From positions 51,802 through 115,801 of the forward strand of contig JAODAT010000075.1 in the NCBI GenBank assembly GCA_025463565.1: a stretch of 64,000 nucleotides of DNA. The letters are read 5' to 3'. Below, one piece after another: positions 9,044 to 18,782 of the stretch. Each line of letters opens with the position of its first letter. Positions within the stretch are counted from its first letter, which is position 1. Position numbers and translations under genes: made by a program. Origin of the DNA: Microbacteriaceae bacterium (GTDB lineage: Bacteria > Actinomycetota > Actinomycetes > Actinomycetales > Microbacteriaceae). The notes below the pieces were generated by a model, which was not told the DNA's origin, made no database searches, and saw nothing but the letters and a program-made list of their open reading frames with translations.

Positions 9044-10195
9044 TCAGTGCACCGTGCCGGGCACCGGCAGCCGGCGGATGCCCTCCAGCAGATCCGCCTC
9101 GCTGGCGGCGGCGCAGAGACGGATCCAGCCCTCCCCGGATCGCCCGAATGCACTGCCGGGGGCTACCGCGACCCGCTCGTGCAGCAGGAACCGCTCTGCC
9201 CAGCCTGCGACATCCCCGCCGGTGGCGTGCGAGACATCCACCCACAGGTAGAAGGCGCCGGCGGGCACGATGTGACGGAAACCGAGTTCGTCGAGCAGCG
9301 ATGCGCCCGCGGTGAGGTTCGACAGGTAGTGCCGCCGCGCGTCCGCGACATGCTCGTGGTCGCCGGTGATCGCGGCGACCGCAGCGATCTGGTCCGGCAT
9401 CGCGACACATCCGATGGACGCCTCCTGCAGCGTACGCATAACCGTGCTGAGACCGGGCGGCGTGACCAGGTAGCCCACGCGGGCTCCGGTCAGCGCGTAG
9501 GTCTTCGACAGCGAGAAGACGCTGAACACACGATTGTCATGATCGAGGCTCGCCATGCTGGTGTGACGCTCGCCGTAGGTGAAGTATTCATAGACCTCAT
9601 CGCTCAGCACCCACAGGTCGTGACGTTTGGCGAAGTCGAGCAGCTCCAGCTGCAGGTCCCGACCGAGCACAGTACCGAGCGGGTTGGATGGCGAATTCAC
9701 GATGAGCACCCTGGTGCGATCGGTGACCAGGCGCTCGAGTTCGTCGAGGTCGGGCAGAAAGTCGTTCTCCGCGCGCAGGTTATACGGCACCGGCTCGACC
9801 TCGAGCATCCGCGCACTCATGGTGAAGGTCGTGTACCCCGGGTCGGGAACCAGCACCTGGTCGCCGGCGCCGAGCAACATCCGCATGGCCACATGCAGCG
9901 CCTGCGTGCCGCCGACCGTCACCCAGACCTGTTCGACATCGACCTCGATGGCGTTCTCGCGGGCGAGCTTCGCCACGATCGCCTCGCGCAGCGGGCCGAT
10001 TCCACCGTTCGGCGTGTATCCGGTGAGGTCGTCCGCCCAGGCCTGCGCGCCCGCGGCGAGGATGTGGGGCGCCCCCGGCTGGTCGGGCTCACCGACGCCG
10101 AGAGAGATCACGTCGTCGAGTTCCACCGCGATCTCATAGATGCGACGGATGCCCGACTCGGGAACGGAGGCGATGTGCGGCGCGAGAGACGGCAT
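9044..10195 (-). CDS. PLP-dependent class I/II aminotransferase
   Basis: Fold-type I aminotransferase of 383 residues that moves an amino group between an amino acid and a 2-oxo acid in the cytoplasm. Visible motifs are GVGEPDQPGAPH near the N-terminus, VNSPSNPLGTV for cofactor and substrate carboxylate binding, and SLSKTYALTGARVGY with the PLP lysine K231. The arginine that binds the substrate carboxylate lies in the GEGWIRLCAA stretch near the C-terminus. The donor cannot be told; relatives include aromatic, alanine and methionine-type transaminases. It lies 21 bases upstream of lepA on the same strand. Confidence 0.9.
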   Translation of the reverse strand: MPSLAPHIASVPESGIRRIYEIAVELDDVISLGVGEPDQPGAPHILAAGAQAWADDLTGYTPNGGIGPLREAIVAKLARENAIEVDVEQVWVTVGGTQALHVAMRMLLGAGDQVLVPDPGYTTFTMSARMLEVEPVPYNLRAENDFLPDLDELERLVTDRTRVLIVNSPSNPLGTVLGRDLQLELLDFAKRHDLWVLSDEVYEYFTYGERHTSMASLDHDNRVFSVFSLSKTYALTGARVGYLVTPPGLSTVMRTLQEASIGCVAMPDQIAAVAAITGDHEHVADARRHYLSNLTAGASLLDELGFRHIVPAGAFYLWVDVSHATGGDVAGWAERFLLHERVAVAPGSAFGRSGEGWIRLCAAASEADLLEGIRRLPVPGTVH

Positions 10196-10226
10196 GCTGA
10201 TACCGTACCGGCGTGCCCGGCTCCGA

Positions 10227-10255
10227 TTGCCTTGAGGCTCCGGCTACGGTAATGT
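10227..10255 (+). promoter_or_regulatory. Probable rpsT promoter
   Basis: TTGCCT at 10227-10232, 17 bases, TAATGT at 10250-10255. Spacing is ideal and both boxes match sigma70-type consensus in most positions. It would give a leader of about 120 bases before rpsT, room for translational feedback by S20. Confidence 0.4.
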
Positions 10256-10379
10256 TGCCTGTTGGCTTGCGCGCAGTGTTCGGTATCGAATGCTTTCGCG
10301 ATTCGCAGCCCGGATCCCACCCAAACTGGAACCGGTTCGCGGCTGCCCCCATCATTTCCTCAACAAGAAAGCAACACAC

Positions 10380-10640
10380 GTGGCAAACATCAAGTCGCAG
10401 ATCAAGCGCATCGGCACCAACAAGAAGTCGCAGGAGCGCAACAAGGCCGTCAAGAGTGAGGTCAAGACCGCTATCCGCGCGACCCGCGAGGCCGTCGTCG
10501 CCGGCGACAAGAGCAAGGCCACCGCTGCCCTGCTCGTCGCGAGCAAGAAGCTCGACAAGGCCGCCAGCAAGGGCGTGCTGCACAAGAACCAGGTCGCGAA
10601 CCGCAAGTCGGCCATCGCCAAGCAGGTCGCCGCGCTGTAA
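10380..10640 (+). CDS. rpsT: 30S ribosomal protein S20
   Basis: Primary 16S rRNA-binding protein of the small subunit, 86 residues, almost all helical and rich in lysine and alanine. The start is GTG at 10380, giving [21 protein letters not shown], which is the normal family N-terminus; longer in-frame starts are not plausible. GAAAG lies upstream. The gene is followed within 20 bases by a good terminator and stands alone between a divergent aminotransferase and a convergent holA. This rpsT-holA-comEC neighbourhood is common in Actinobacteria. Confidence 0.97.
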   Translation: MANIKSQIKRIGTNKKSQERNKAVKSEVKTAIRATREAVVAGDKSKATAALLVASKKLDKAASKGVLHKNQVANRKSAIAKQVAAL

Positions 10641-10657
10641 CAGCGAGAAACTTCGCG

Positions 10658-10684
10658 GAACCCCGTCACGGTGTGGCGGGGTTC
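10658..10684 (+). terminator. rpsT terminator hairpin
   Basis: GAACCCCGTCAC and GTGGCGGGGTTC form a 12-bp stem (one G-U pair) with a GGT loop, 17 bases after the rpsT stop, followed by a T-rich TTCGGTTT. Confidence 0.85.
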
Positions 10685-10699
10685 TTCGGTTTAAGCGGG

Positions 10700-10796
10700 T
10701 TGAGCTCAAGTTGAGCTCAAGCAGTCGCCCAACGAAGCGCAGCTTCGTCGGCGCTGGCGTCGCGCGATTGCAATGCAATCGCCATAGCTCCAGCGC
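10700..10796. repeat. Cluster of small palindromes and a tandem 11-mer
   Basis: Between the rpsT terminator and the holA stop lie: TTGAGCTCAAG repeated twice in tandem (10700-10721); ACGAAGC-GCA-GCTTCGT (10732-10748); and nested hairpins GCGCTGG (10751-10757)/CCAGCGC (10790-10796) around GCGATTGCA-A-TGCAATCGC (10764-10782). The last could act as the holA terminator on the minus strand. No gene fits here. Confidence 0.5.
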
Positions 10797-10799
10797 GCC

Positions 10800-11813
10800 C
10801 TAGTTACCTCGAACCGAGATGACGCCGATCATGCGCTCGATCGCGAAAACCGGGTCGCGACCGCCGCCCTTTACCGCGGCATCCGTCTCGGCGAGTAGTT
10901 CGATGCTGCGGCCGAGACCCGATTCGTCCCAGCCCTGAAGGTCGCGTCGAGCCCGGTCTACCTGCCAGGGCGCGAGCCCGAACTGCTGCGCGAGCTGACC
11001 CGCCGAACCGCGGTTGCCGAAGATCTTTGCCATGGTACGCAGCTTGCTCGCGAAGGCGGCGACGATCGGGACGGGATCGGCCCCGGAGGCGAGGGCGTGC
11101 CGCAAGAGAATCAATGCCTCTCCGTGGCGGCCCGCGATAGCCGTGTCCGCGACCCGGAAGGCGTTCGTCTCGACCCGGCCAGAGTAGTACTTCTCGACCG
11201 TGGCCTCGGTGATCTCTTCCGCCGAATCCTGAAGCAGCTGCTGGCAGGCCGCGGCAAGTTCTGCGAGGTCGTCGGAGAATGCCGCGGTGAGAGCGCGAAG
11301 CGCGCCGCCGGTCACCCTCCGGTTCTCCGCGGCGAACTCGGCCGCCGCAAAATCGTACTTCTCTGCGTCTTTCTTGAGTTCGGTGCAGACGATCTCGATG
11401 CCGCCGCCGAGTCCGCCACGCAGCGCATCGAGCAGCTTCTTGCCTCGCACTCCCCCGGCGTGCCGAAGCACCAGGTAGGTGTCGTCCGCCGGCGACTCGA
11501 GGTAGCGCAGGGTCTCGGTGATGAATGCGTCCGTGCACTTCTCCACCCCGGTCACCCGAATCATGCGCGGTTCGGCGAACAGCGACGGGCTGGCGAGAGT
11601 GATCAGCTCGCCGGGGCTGTAGTCGTCGGCGAGCAGATCGCTGACTTCGAGGCTCGGATCCTCCGCCCGAAGAGTGTCGCGCAACATTCGAATAGCCCGC
11701 TCGGCGAGAAAGTCCTCGGTGCCGGAGACCAGAAGCACGGGGGCCGGTCTGATGCGATCCCAGGCCAGTTGCGGGATGGCGACGGGCGCTTTCGCTGCCG
11801 GCTTGCCTGCCAT
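10800..11813 (-). CDS. holA: DNA polymerase III subunit delta
   Basis: Clamp-loader subunit that opens the beta sliding clamp. The likely product is 337 residues, starting at MAGKPAAKAPVAIP (ATG 11811-11813) with GGTGGGA upstream; an in-frame extension to 11930 overlaps non-conserved sequence and is rejected. The N-terminal domain has VLLVSGTEDFLAERAI near residue 24, the HolA hallmark. The C-terminal collar domain contains the LAPWQVDRARRDLQGW segment. In Actinobacteria, holA commonly follows comEC as here (61-base gap, same strand), so the three genes comEA-comEC-holA may be one operon. Confidence 0.93.
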   Translation of the reverse strand: MAGKPAAKAPVAIPQLAWDRIRPAPVLLVSGTEDFLAERAIRMLRDTLRAEDPSLEVSDLLADDYSPGELITLASPSLFAEPRMIRVTGVEKCTDAFITETLRYLESPADDTYLVLRHAGGVRGKKLLDALRGGLGGGIEIVCTELKKDAEKYDFAAAEFAAENRRVTGGALRALTAAFSDDLAELAAACQQLLQDSAEEITEATVEKYYSGRVETNAFRVADTAIAGRHGEALILLRHALASGADPVPIVAAFASKLRTMAKIFGNRGSAGQLAQQFGLAPWQVDRARRDLQGWDESGLGRSIELLAETDAAVKGGGRDPVFAIERMIGVISVRGN

Positions 11814-11874
11814 CCGCGTCCCACCTCTCGTCGTTCGCTTAACCCTAACGGCGGCTGCCGTCACAGCCGCGCGG

Positions 11875-14199
11875 TCAGTGCTGTGTGAGCTTGGCCGCCG
11901 GCATCGATCGCTCCGTCCACACGGTTTCACCGCCGCCGGGCAGGGGCGACACCAAAATCATCCCTTCGTAGTCGGTGCGGAAGGCGAGCGTGCCCGCGCG
12001 GTTAAGGATGCCGAGCAGCCGGTCCGTCGGATGCCCATAGGTATTGCCGAGGCCTACGCTGATCAGCCCCACTGTTGCCTTGATCGTCTGGTACATCTGT
12101 TCGTCCTGGTCCGCTGACCCGTGGTGTGCCACCTTCACGACATCGACCTTTCCAAGGGTCGGATTCGCACCGAGCACCCGCGACTGCGGCTGGTCGCCAA
12201 GGTCGCCCAGAAAGATCGACGTAAGACATCCCGCGGCACAGGCTCCCGCCCCGCTGAACCGCACCGTGACGCTCGCATCGTTGCCGGGCTGAACGTTGCC
12301 GAGCGGTGACGGTGGCCACAACACGTCCCAGCGCAGCTCGCCGAGGATGCCGGTGAGTCCCTGGCTGACGTGCTGCACCTCCGCGCCGTGGGCCGCGACC
12401 GACTCCGCCAGCGCTTCGTCATGAGAGTCCGCTGTTGGACCGATCATCGCTCGCGTCACCATGCCGAACACGGCGGAGGTGCCGCCCACGTGGTCGAGGT
12501 CGTAGTGCGTGAGCACCAACAGGTCGATGTGTGTGATGCCCAGCTCCTGAAGACATCGGGTCAGGAGTGCCGGGTCCGGCCCGGTGTCGACAAGGGCGAC
12601 CTTGCCGAGACTCCGCACGAGCACCGAGTCGCCCTGGCCGATGTCGCAGGCAGCGATCTGCCAGTTCGTCGGCCGTACGAGCGTGTCGTGGATGCTCGAG
12701 CCCGCGGTCACCCCCACCGTCACGACGATGAGAAGGGCGAGCGCCGATGCCGCCGCGATCCGCACCCGGCGACCGCCGAGCACGATGGCCAACGCGAGCA
12801 GGATCATGAGGGCGCACAGCGCGACTCCCACGGCACCGCCCGGCCAGGGCAGCGCACTGAGCGGCAGCGCGGTGAAGAACTCCGCCACACCCGCGATCCA
12901 GGCGGACGGCACCCACGCTACCGCGGCGACGGCGGCGCCGAGCGCCGGGGCGATCGGGAGCAGAAGGCAGGCCACCAGTCCCAGGACTGTCGCGATCGGC
13001 GCGGCCGGCTCCGCGAGGAGATTGGCGAATACACCGTAGGTCGGGATGGTGGGGTTCAGCAGTAGGAGCACCGGCTGGCAGGCCAGCTGCGCCGAGAGCG
13101 GTATTGCGAGGGTCAGGGCGAGCCAGCGCGGCATCCACCGGGAGAGGCGGACACCCACAGGCCGAGCGAGCACGACCAAGCCCGCGGTTGCGAGCACCGA
13201 CAACACGAATCCGTAGCTGCGGGAAAGCCAGGGATCGGACAGCAGGAGCACGAGCGTTGCGAGCGACAGCACCGGCAGGCCGGACACGGGCCTGCCGAGC
13301 GCGAGCGTGCCGAGCACGATTCCGGACATCACCGCTGCACGCAGAACGCTCGGCTGCGGGGTGACGAGCACGACGAAGGCGACGAGCAGCACTACCGACG
13401 CTCCGATGCGCCACCCTCGCGGAAGTCTCGCCCTCGCACCGGCGAGCATGATGAGGGCGATCACGACCGCGCAGTTGGCCCCGGACACCGCCGTCAGATG
13501 GCTGAGCGATGTCGCCTTCATCGCCGAGTCGAGCGAGTCGCCCACGCGCAGGGTGTCGCCGATCGCAAGACCCGGTAGCAGGGCCCCGCCGTCACCGGGC
13601 AGTGAGGCCGTGGCGCGTCCGAAGTCTGCTCGCAACCCGTCGGCCCAGGACAGGTACCACGGTGACGCTGCCACGCGCCGGGCTCCGTCGGACCCGAACA
13701 CGCGGAACGCGACCTGGTCACCCGGGTCGGTAGCGACCAGGGTGCCACGAACGCGGAGGGTCGAACCGATGGCGGCGTTGAACGTGTCGCCCTGCTGCGG
13801 GAACACGGTCACCGGAACGGATCCCGTGAGTGACGACAAGCCCGAGGTGAACGCCGTTGCTGTTCCGTCGAAGGGCGCGCCCGACCGTACAGTGGCCTGC
13901 GCCGTAACCGTGACCGTCACCTGTCGGCCGGCCGCGGCATCCGCCAGCAGCTCCTGCGGCTGCCGGGCGGGCGCGTGCAGGGCCGCGACGGTCACCAGCA
14001 GCGCGCCGACGCCGAGTGTGAACGCAAGCCCCGACAGCGCGCCGCGCTGCGTGACCCTGGCGCCGACGAAACACAGCGTCGCCGTCGCCCACAGCACACC
14101 GGCCGCCCACGGCAGCGCCGCCGGGAACCCGACCAGCACGGCGACCGCGGCCCAGGCGACCGCGACGGGGATCGCCAGCCGCAGGTCGAGACGCTTCAC
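11875..14199 (-). CDS. comEC: ComEC/Rec2 family DNA-uptake channel
   Basis: Predicted polytopic inner-membrane channel for single-stranded DNA uptake, 774 residues. An N-terminal pair of helices and a DUF4131-type OB domain come first (to about residue 200). The competence domain with many membrane helices follows (about 210-510; SLSHLTAVSGANCAVV is the family signature). A C-terminal metallo-beta-lactamase domain carries LTHYDLDHVGG near residue 566 and KVAHHGSADQDEQM. The zinc-binding HxxxDH core is present, so the putative nuclease looks intact. The gene overlaps comEA by four bases (translational coupling). No other competence genes are visible in the window. Confidence 0.93.
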   Translation of the reverse strand: MKRLDLRLAIPVAVAWAAVAVLVGFPAALPWAAGVLWATATLCFVGARVTQRGALSGLAFTLGVGALLVTVAALHAPARQPQELLADAAAGRQVTVTVTAQATVRSGAPFDGTATAFTSGLSSLTGSVPVTVFPQQGDTFNAAIGSTLRVRGTLVATDPGDQVAFRVFGSDGARRVAASPWYLSWADGLRADFGRATASLPGDGGALLPGLAIGDTLRVGDSLDSAMKATSLSHLTAVSGANCAVVIALIMLAGARARLPRGWRIGASVVLLVAFVVLVTPQPSVLRAAVMSGIVLGTLALGRPVSGLPVLSLATLVLLLSDPWLSRSYGFVLSVLATAGLVVLARPVGVRLSRWMPRWLALTLAIPLSAQLACQPVLLLLNPTIPTYGVFANLLAEPAAPIATVLGLVACLLLPIAPALGAAVAAVAWVPSAWIAGVAEFFTALPLSALPWPGGAVGVALCALMILLALAIVLGGRRVRIAAASALALLIVVTVGVTAGSSIHDTLVRPTNWQIAACDIGQGDSVLVRSLGKVALVDTGPDPALLTRCLQELGITHIDLLVLTHYDLDHVGGTSAVFGMVTRAMIGPTADSHDEALAESVAAHGAEVQHVSQGLTGILGELRWDVLWPPSPLGNVQPGNDASVTVRFSGAGACAAGCLTSIFLGDLGDQPQSRVLGANPTLGKVDVVKVAHHGSADQDEQMYQTIKATVGLISVGLGNTYGHPTDRLLGILNRAGTLAFRTDYEGMILVSPLPGGGETVWTERSMPAAKLTQH

Positions 14200-14798
14200 A
14201 CCGTGACCAGGTCTTTCAACCCATCGAACGTCTTCGGGCCCATGCCCGTGATGTTCATCAGATCGCTCACGGTCTTGAACCTGCCGTTCTTTGCGCGCCA
14301 GTCCAGAATCCGCTGGGCCATCGCCGGCCCCACCCGTGGCAGGGTCTCCAGGGCGGTCGCGTCCGCACTGTTGAGATTCACCTTGCCGCCGGGCTGAGTG
14401 GCCGGGCCGGTCGTGACCGGAGCCGCTTCGCCGACGGCGGGCACCACCAGCTGTTCACCATCGACGAGCAGCCTCGCCAGGTTCAGTTGGGTCTGATCCG
14501 CCGTCGAGCTGAACCCACCCGCAGCCGCGATCGCGTCGACGACCCGGTCACCGTCGTGAAGGGTGAAGAGCCCGGGATGCGCCACCGCGCCGAGGATGTG
14601 CACGTAGATGACGGCATCGGCGGTTGGCGCGACGCTGGCCGTCGTGATCGCGCGCGGCGTTTCGACGACGGTACTGCCGTGCGAACCGGTGAGATTCACC
14701 AGCACCGCCACGGCGAGACCGACGAGTACCAGCACGACGGCAGCGCCGACCCCGACCCTCAGCCGACTTCTGGCGGGAACGATTTGCGGCTCTGTCAC
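14196..14798 (-). CDS. comEA: ComEA family helix-hairpin-helix DNA-binding protein
   Basis: Membrane-anchored DNA receptor that hands DNA to ComEC. The 200-residue protein has one N-terminal membrane helix (about residues 12-33), a SLBB-type domain beginning IYVHILGAVAHPGLF near residue 64, and a C-terminal helix-hairpin-helix pair (about 138-200) with KVNLNSADATALETLPRVG and LMNITGMGPKTFDGL. Its stop overlaps the comEC start by four bases. This is the standard domain order for the family in Gram-positive bacteria. Confidence 0.93.
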   Translation of the reverse strand: MTEPQIVPARSRLRVGVGAAVVLVLVGLAVAVLVNLTGSHGSTVVETPRAITTASVAPTADAVIYVHILGAVAHPGLFTLHDGDRVVDAIAAAGGFSSTADQTQLNLARLLVDGEQLVVPAVGEAAPVTTGPATQPGGKVNLNSADATALETLPRVGPAMAQRILDWRAKNGRFKTVSDLMNITGMGPKTFDGLKDLVTV

Positions 14799-14862
14799 CC
14801 CGGAAGGCTAGAAGCGCCGCCGTACGCGAACCGTCCGCGAGCGATCCGTTGGGGGAACTCCC

Positions 14863-17424
14863 CTACTTCACCGCGATGTTGACGAGACGCGGAGCACGCA
14901 CGATCACGTTCACCACTTCGCTCTCACCGATCGACCGGATTACGGCCGCGGATGCCCGCGCCAGCTTCTCCAGCTCGGCCGGGTCGATCGTCGGGCTGAC
15001 CTCGATTCGATCCCGAACCTTGCCATTGACCTGCACGATCGCGGTCACCGAGGTCTCGACGAGGAGCGTCGGATCGGCCTTCCGCCAGCCGTACAGGGCG
15101 ACCGTCGCGGGATAGCCCAGCGTCTCCCACATCTCCTCGGCCGTGTATGGCGCGAACAGCGACAGCGCGAGCGCGACGGTTTCGGTTGCTTCGCGCACCG
15201 CGGCATCCGCCGGGCCCGGGCCAGAATCGATCGCCTTGCGAGTCGCATTCACCAGTTCCATCAACCGGGCGACCACGACGTTGAACTTGAAGGCTTCGAC
15301 CAGCCCCGGAGCTTCGGCGAGGAACCGGTGGGTGACGCGGCGCAGGTCGGCGTCGCCCGACTTCCACTCCACCTCGGGAGCGCTCGTGACATCCTGCGCC
15401 AGGCGCCCGGCGCGGGCCAGGAACTTCGAGGACCCGGCGGGCGAGACGTCTTCCCAGTTGATGTCGTCTTCGGGAGGTCCGGCGAACGCCATAGTGAGGC
15501 GGATGGCGTCGACGCCGTGCTCGTCGATCTCATCGCCGAGGTTTACGCCGCCCTTGCTCTTCGACATCTTTGATCCGCCGGACAGCACCATTCCCTGGTT
15601 CAACAGCGCGCTGAACGGCTCGGTGAAGGTGACGTAGCCGAGATCGAACAGCACCTTGGTGATGAACCGGGCGTACAGCAGGTGCAGGATCGCGTGCTCG
15701 ACGCCGCCGACGTACTGGTCGACGGGCGCCCACTTGTCCACCTCGCGAGGATCGAAGGCCTGGGTCGCGTCGTTCGGGTTCATGAACCGCAGGAAGTACC
15801 AGGAGCTGTCGACGAAGGTGTCCATCGTGTCAGGGTCGCGGCGCGCCGTCGACCCGTCGGGGAGCGTGACGTTCACCCACTCTTCGGCGGCACCGAGCGG
15901 TGACTGGCCGCGGGGCTGCAGATCGAGGCCCTCGGTCGGCGGGAGGGTGATCGGCAGCTGTTCCTCCGGCACGGGGATGAGCGAACCGTCCTCCGCATAC
16001 AGGATCGGGATGGGGGTGCCCCAGAATCGCTGGCGCGAGATCAGCCAGTCGCGCAACCGGTAGTTCTTCGCCGCGCGCCCGTTGCCCGACGCCTCGAGCT
16101 GCTCGATGATCTTCTTGATCGCGTTCGTCTTGCTCAGCCCGTCGAGCGATCCGGAGTTGATCAACCGGCCTTCACCGGTGAGCGGCACTCCGGTCGACGC
16201 GGGGTCGAGCGCCGGCAGGTCGTCAGGCAGTTCGGCCTCACCGGTGTCCGGGTTGATCGGCAGCACCGGGATCGCGCCGGTGACAGGCGCGTTCGTGTCG
16301 ACCACGACGCGAATCGGGAGCTTGAACTTTCGCGCGAAGTCCAGGTCGCGCTGGTCATGAGCGGGCACGGCCATGACGGCGCCGTGACCGTAGTCGGACA
16401 GCACGTAGTCAGCCGACCAGATAGGGATGACCTCACCATTGATCGGGTTGATCGCGTACCGGCCGAGCGGCACGCCGGTCTTCGGGCGCGAGGCATCCTG
16501 CCGCTCGATCTCGGAGGTCTTCTGCACCTGCACGAGGTAGTCCTCGAATGGCTGGCGATACTTCTCCGGTGCGCCGGCGATGAGCTCGGCGGCAAGGTCG
16601 GAGTCGGGTGCGACGACCATGAAGGTGACGCCGTACAGGGTGTCTGGGCGCGTCGTGAAGACGGTGACCTTCTCGTCACGACCCTCGATCTCGAAGTCGA
16701 CATCGGCGCCGATCGATCGACCGATCCAGTTGCGCTGCATCGCCAGCACCTTGGTCGGCCAGGTGCCCTCGAGCTGGTTGAGATCGTCGAGCAGCCGATC
16801 GGCGTAGTCGGTGATCTTGAAATACCACTGGGTGAGCTTCTTCTTCACCACGACGGCGCCGGAGCGGTCGGACGTGCCGTCGGGCAGTACCTGCTCGTTG
16901 GCGAGCACCGTCTGGTCCACCGGGTCCCAGTTGACCCAGCTCTCCTTGCGGTAGGCCAGGCCCTTCTCGTACAGCTTCAGGAACAGCCACTGGTTCCACT
17001 TGTAGTACTCGGGGTCGCTGGTGTGCAGCTCGCGATCCCAGTCGAAGGAGACGCCGTAACGCTTCATCGAGGTCTTCTGTTGCTCGATGTTCGCGTAGGT
17101 CCACTCGCGCGGATCCACGCCGCGTTTGATGGCCGCGTTCTCTGCGGGAAGTCCGAAGGAATCCCAGCCGATGGGGTGCAGCACGTTGAAGCCCTGCTGG
17201 CGCCAGTAACGGGCGACGACATCCCCCAGCGCGAACGCCTCGGCGTGCCCCATGTGCAGGTCACCCGAGGGATACGGGAACATGTCGAGGATGTACTTGC
17301 GCGGGCGAGTGTCTTTCGGATCGTTCGTGCGGAACGGCCGCATCTCATCCCAGCGGAGCTGCCACTTCTCCTGCAGCTGCGCCGGGTCGTAGCGCGGGCC
17401 GTCGTCGGGAACGTCGTGGGGCAC
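14863..17424 (-). CDS. leuS: Leucyl-tRNA synthetase
   Basis: Class I aminoacyl-tRNA synthetase charging tRNA-Leu, 853 residues. The HIGH-type motif is [15 protein letters not shown] (residues 50-64). The CP1 editing domain follows, with [13 protein letters not shown] [15 protein letters not shown] near 236. The KMSKS loop is [11 protein letters not shown] around residue 616. The anticodon-binding and C-terminal domains end in [15 protein letters not shown]. The start is GTG at 17422-17424 with a GCGAGAT sequence upstream. It stands alone, with no visible T-box or attenuator in the 93-base gap to pabB. Confidence 0.98.
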   Translation of the reverse strand: MPHDVPDDGPRYDPAQLQEKWQLRWDEMRPFRTNDPKDTRPRKYILDMFPYPSGDLHMGHAEAFALGDVVARYWRQQGFNVLHPIGWDSFGLPAENAAIKRGVDPREWTYANIEQQKTSMKRYGVSFDWDRELHTSDPEYYKWNQWLFLKLYEKGLAYRKESWVNWDPVDQTVLANEQVLPDGTSDRSGAVVVKKKLTQWYFKITDYADRLLDDLNQLEGTWPTKVLAMQRNWIGRSIGADVDFEIEGRDEKVTVFTTRPDTLYGVTFMVVAPDSDLAAELIAGAPEKYRQPFEDYLVQVQKTSEIERQDASRPKTGVPLGRYAINPINGEVIPIWSADYVLSDYGHGAVMAVPAHDQRDLDFARKFKLPIRVVVDTNAPVTGAIPVLPINPDTGEAELPDDLPALDPASTGVPLTGEGRLINSGSLDGLSKTNAIKKIIEQLEASGNGRAAKNYRLRDWLISRQRFWGTPIPILYAEDGSLIPVPEEQLPITLPPTEGLDLQPRGQSPLGAAEEWVNVTLPDGSTARRDPDTMDTFVDSSWYFLRFMNPNDATQAFDPREVDKWAPVDQYVGGVEHAILHLLYARFITKVLFDLGYVTFTEPFSALLNQGMVLSGGSKMSKSKGGVNLGDEIDEHGVDAIRLTMAFAGPPEDDINWEDVSPAGSSKFLARAGRLAQDVTSAPEVEWKSGDADLRRVTHRFLAEAPGLVEAFKFNVVVARLMELVNATRKAIDSGPGPADAAVREATETVALALSLFAPYTAEEMWETLGYPATVALYGWRKADPTLLVETSVTAIVQVNGKVRDRIEVSPTIDPAELEKLARASAAVIRSIGESEVVNVIVRAPRLVNIAVK

Positions 17425-17517
17425 GGATCATCTCGCTTCGTAGTTCTTTGGGATTCAGCGCTGGGGATTCGGCCGGAGGAGGAAACACGGTCGAAACATA
17501 AGGTTATCGAACTACGG

Positions 17518-18771
17518 TCACGCGCCCATCACGGTGAGCAATGCCGCAGCCTTGAGCTTCGCCTCGGCCAGCTCCTCATCCGGCACGGAGAGTGCGGTGA
17601 TGCCTCCCCCTGCGCCGACGCTCGCGCCGGTCCCGTCGATGACGATCGAGCGGATCACCATCGCCAGGTCGATCCGCCCGTCCAGCCCGAAATAGCCGAA
17701 TGCGCCGGCGTATGGGCCTCGCGGTCTTCGCTCGAGACCGTCCAGCAAGTCGATCGCGCGCCTCTTCGGCGCTCCGGTCATCGAGCCGGCCGGAAAGCAG
17801 GCGACCACCGCGTCGATCGGGTCGAGCCCGGCGGCGAGCGTTCCCCGAACCGTACTCACCAACTGGTGAACCTGCGGGTACGACTCCACCGCCAGCAGCG
17901 ACGGAACGCTCACCGAGCCCATCTCGCAGACGCGCGACAGATCATTGCGCATGAGGTCCACGATCATGAGGTTCTCGGCCCGCTCCTTGTCGCTGGCGAG
18001 AAGCTCCGCACCGAGGGCGGCATCCGTCTCCCCAGTGGTGCCGCGGGGCCGTGTTCCCTTGATCGGTCGAGTCTCGACGGTTCCGTCCGGATCCACCGAG
18101 AGAAATTGCTCAGGGGAGCTGGAGAGCAGGGCGTATTCGCCAACGGCAAAGAAAGAACCGTGATGGCTGGGACTGGCCGACCGCAGCGCGAGATAGGTGG
18201 AGATGGGGTCCGGCCGGATGCCCACCCTGGCCTCATTGGTGAGGCACAGCTGGTAGGCCTCGCCCTCGCCGATCGCCGACTGGCAGGCCCGGATCATGGC
18301 GAGGTACTCGTCGTCGGAGTATCGCCAGCTTGCTGTCTGAGGCACCTGCGCGGCCACCGTGAAGGTTTCGGCGGCGAAGCGCGCCACAACGTCGGATAAC
18401 CCGTCCTCCGTCAGCGCCATCGCTCGTACGGTGCGCGTCTCGTGATCGAATGCAAGCGCACGGTCTATAAACAACAGCAGGGTGTCGGGCAGGACGCTGG
18501 GGTGATCGATGGTCATTCCCATCGTCGCCGCACGCAGTTCGTAACCGAGCCAGCCGACCCAGCCGAGGCGGAATCCGATTCCGTCCCCCACCAGCGGCGT
18601 GCGCAGCAACTCGAACGGGTCGTCCAGAACTTCCACCCGCTCGCCGAGCCCGAGATAACTGGTGCCGCGGGCGTCGCCACTGTCCAGCCAGACCGGCCAT
18701 TCGCCTGAGGCGAAGACCATGGCCGGATCGAACCATCCGGCCAGTTCTGCCTCAAGCAGCCCGTGGCGCAT
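17518..18771 (-). CDS. pabB: Aminodeoxychorismate synthase component I
   Basis: Chorismate-utilising enzyme of p-aminobenzoate and folate synthesis; with a glutaminase subunit it makes 4-amino-4-deoxychorismate. The 417-residue protein has the complete chorismate-binding domain: GEAYQLCLTNEAR, IKGTRPRGTTGETDAALG, DLMRNDLSRVCE and FPAGSMTGAPKRRAIDLL. K238 in PIKGT is the lysine that distinguishes PabB from anthranilate synthase TrpE (Ala there), which supports this call. Only the N-terminal domain is somewhat short. It is divergent from a class IV aminotransferase 11 bases away, the expected next enzyme. Confidence 0.9.
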   Translation of the reverse strand: MRHGLLEAELAGWFDPAMVFASGEWPVWLDSGDARGTSYLGLGERVEVLDDPFELLRTPLVGDGIGFRLGWVGWLGYELRAATMGMTIDHPSVLPDTLLLFIDRALAFDHETRTVRAMALTEDGLSDVVARFAAETFTVAAQVPQTASWRYSDDEYLAMIRACQSAIGEGEAYQLCLTNEARVGIRPDPISTYLALRSASPSHHGSFFAVGEYALLSSSPEQFLSVDPDGTVETRPIKGTRPRGTTGETDAALGAELLASDKERAENLMIVDLMRNDLSRVCEMGSVSVPSLLAVESYPQVHQLVSTVRGTLAAGLDPIDAVVACFPAGSMTGAPKRRAIDLLDGLERRPRGPYAGAFGYFGLDGRIDLAMVIRSIVIDGTGASVGAGGGITALSVPDEELAEAKLKAAALLTVMGA

Positions 18772-18782
18772 ACCCTGAGTCT

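Noticed and set aside
17425..17517. T-box or leucine attenuator before leuS
   Set aside because: No T-box sequence, leader peptide or terminator/antiterminator pair found in 93 bases.
16357..18399. 680-codon open frame opposite leuS and pabB
   Set aside because: It runs antisense to two well-conserved genes. High GC gives long stop-free frames. Its translation has no family resemblance.
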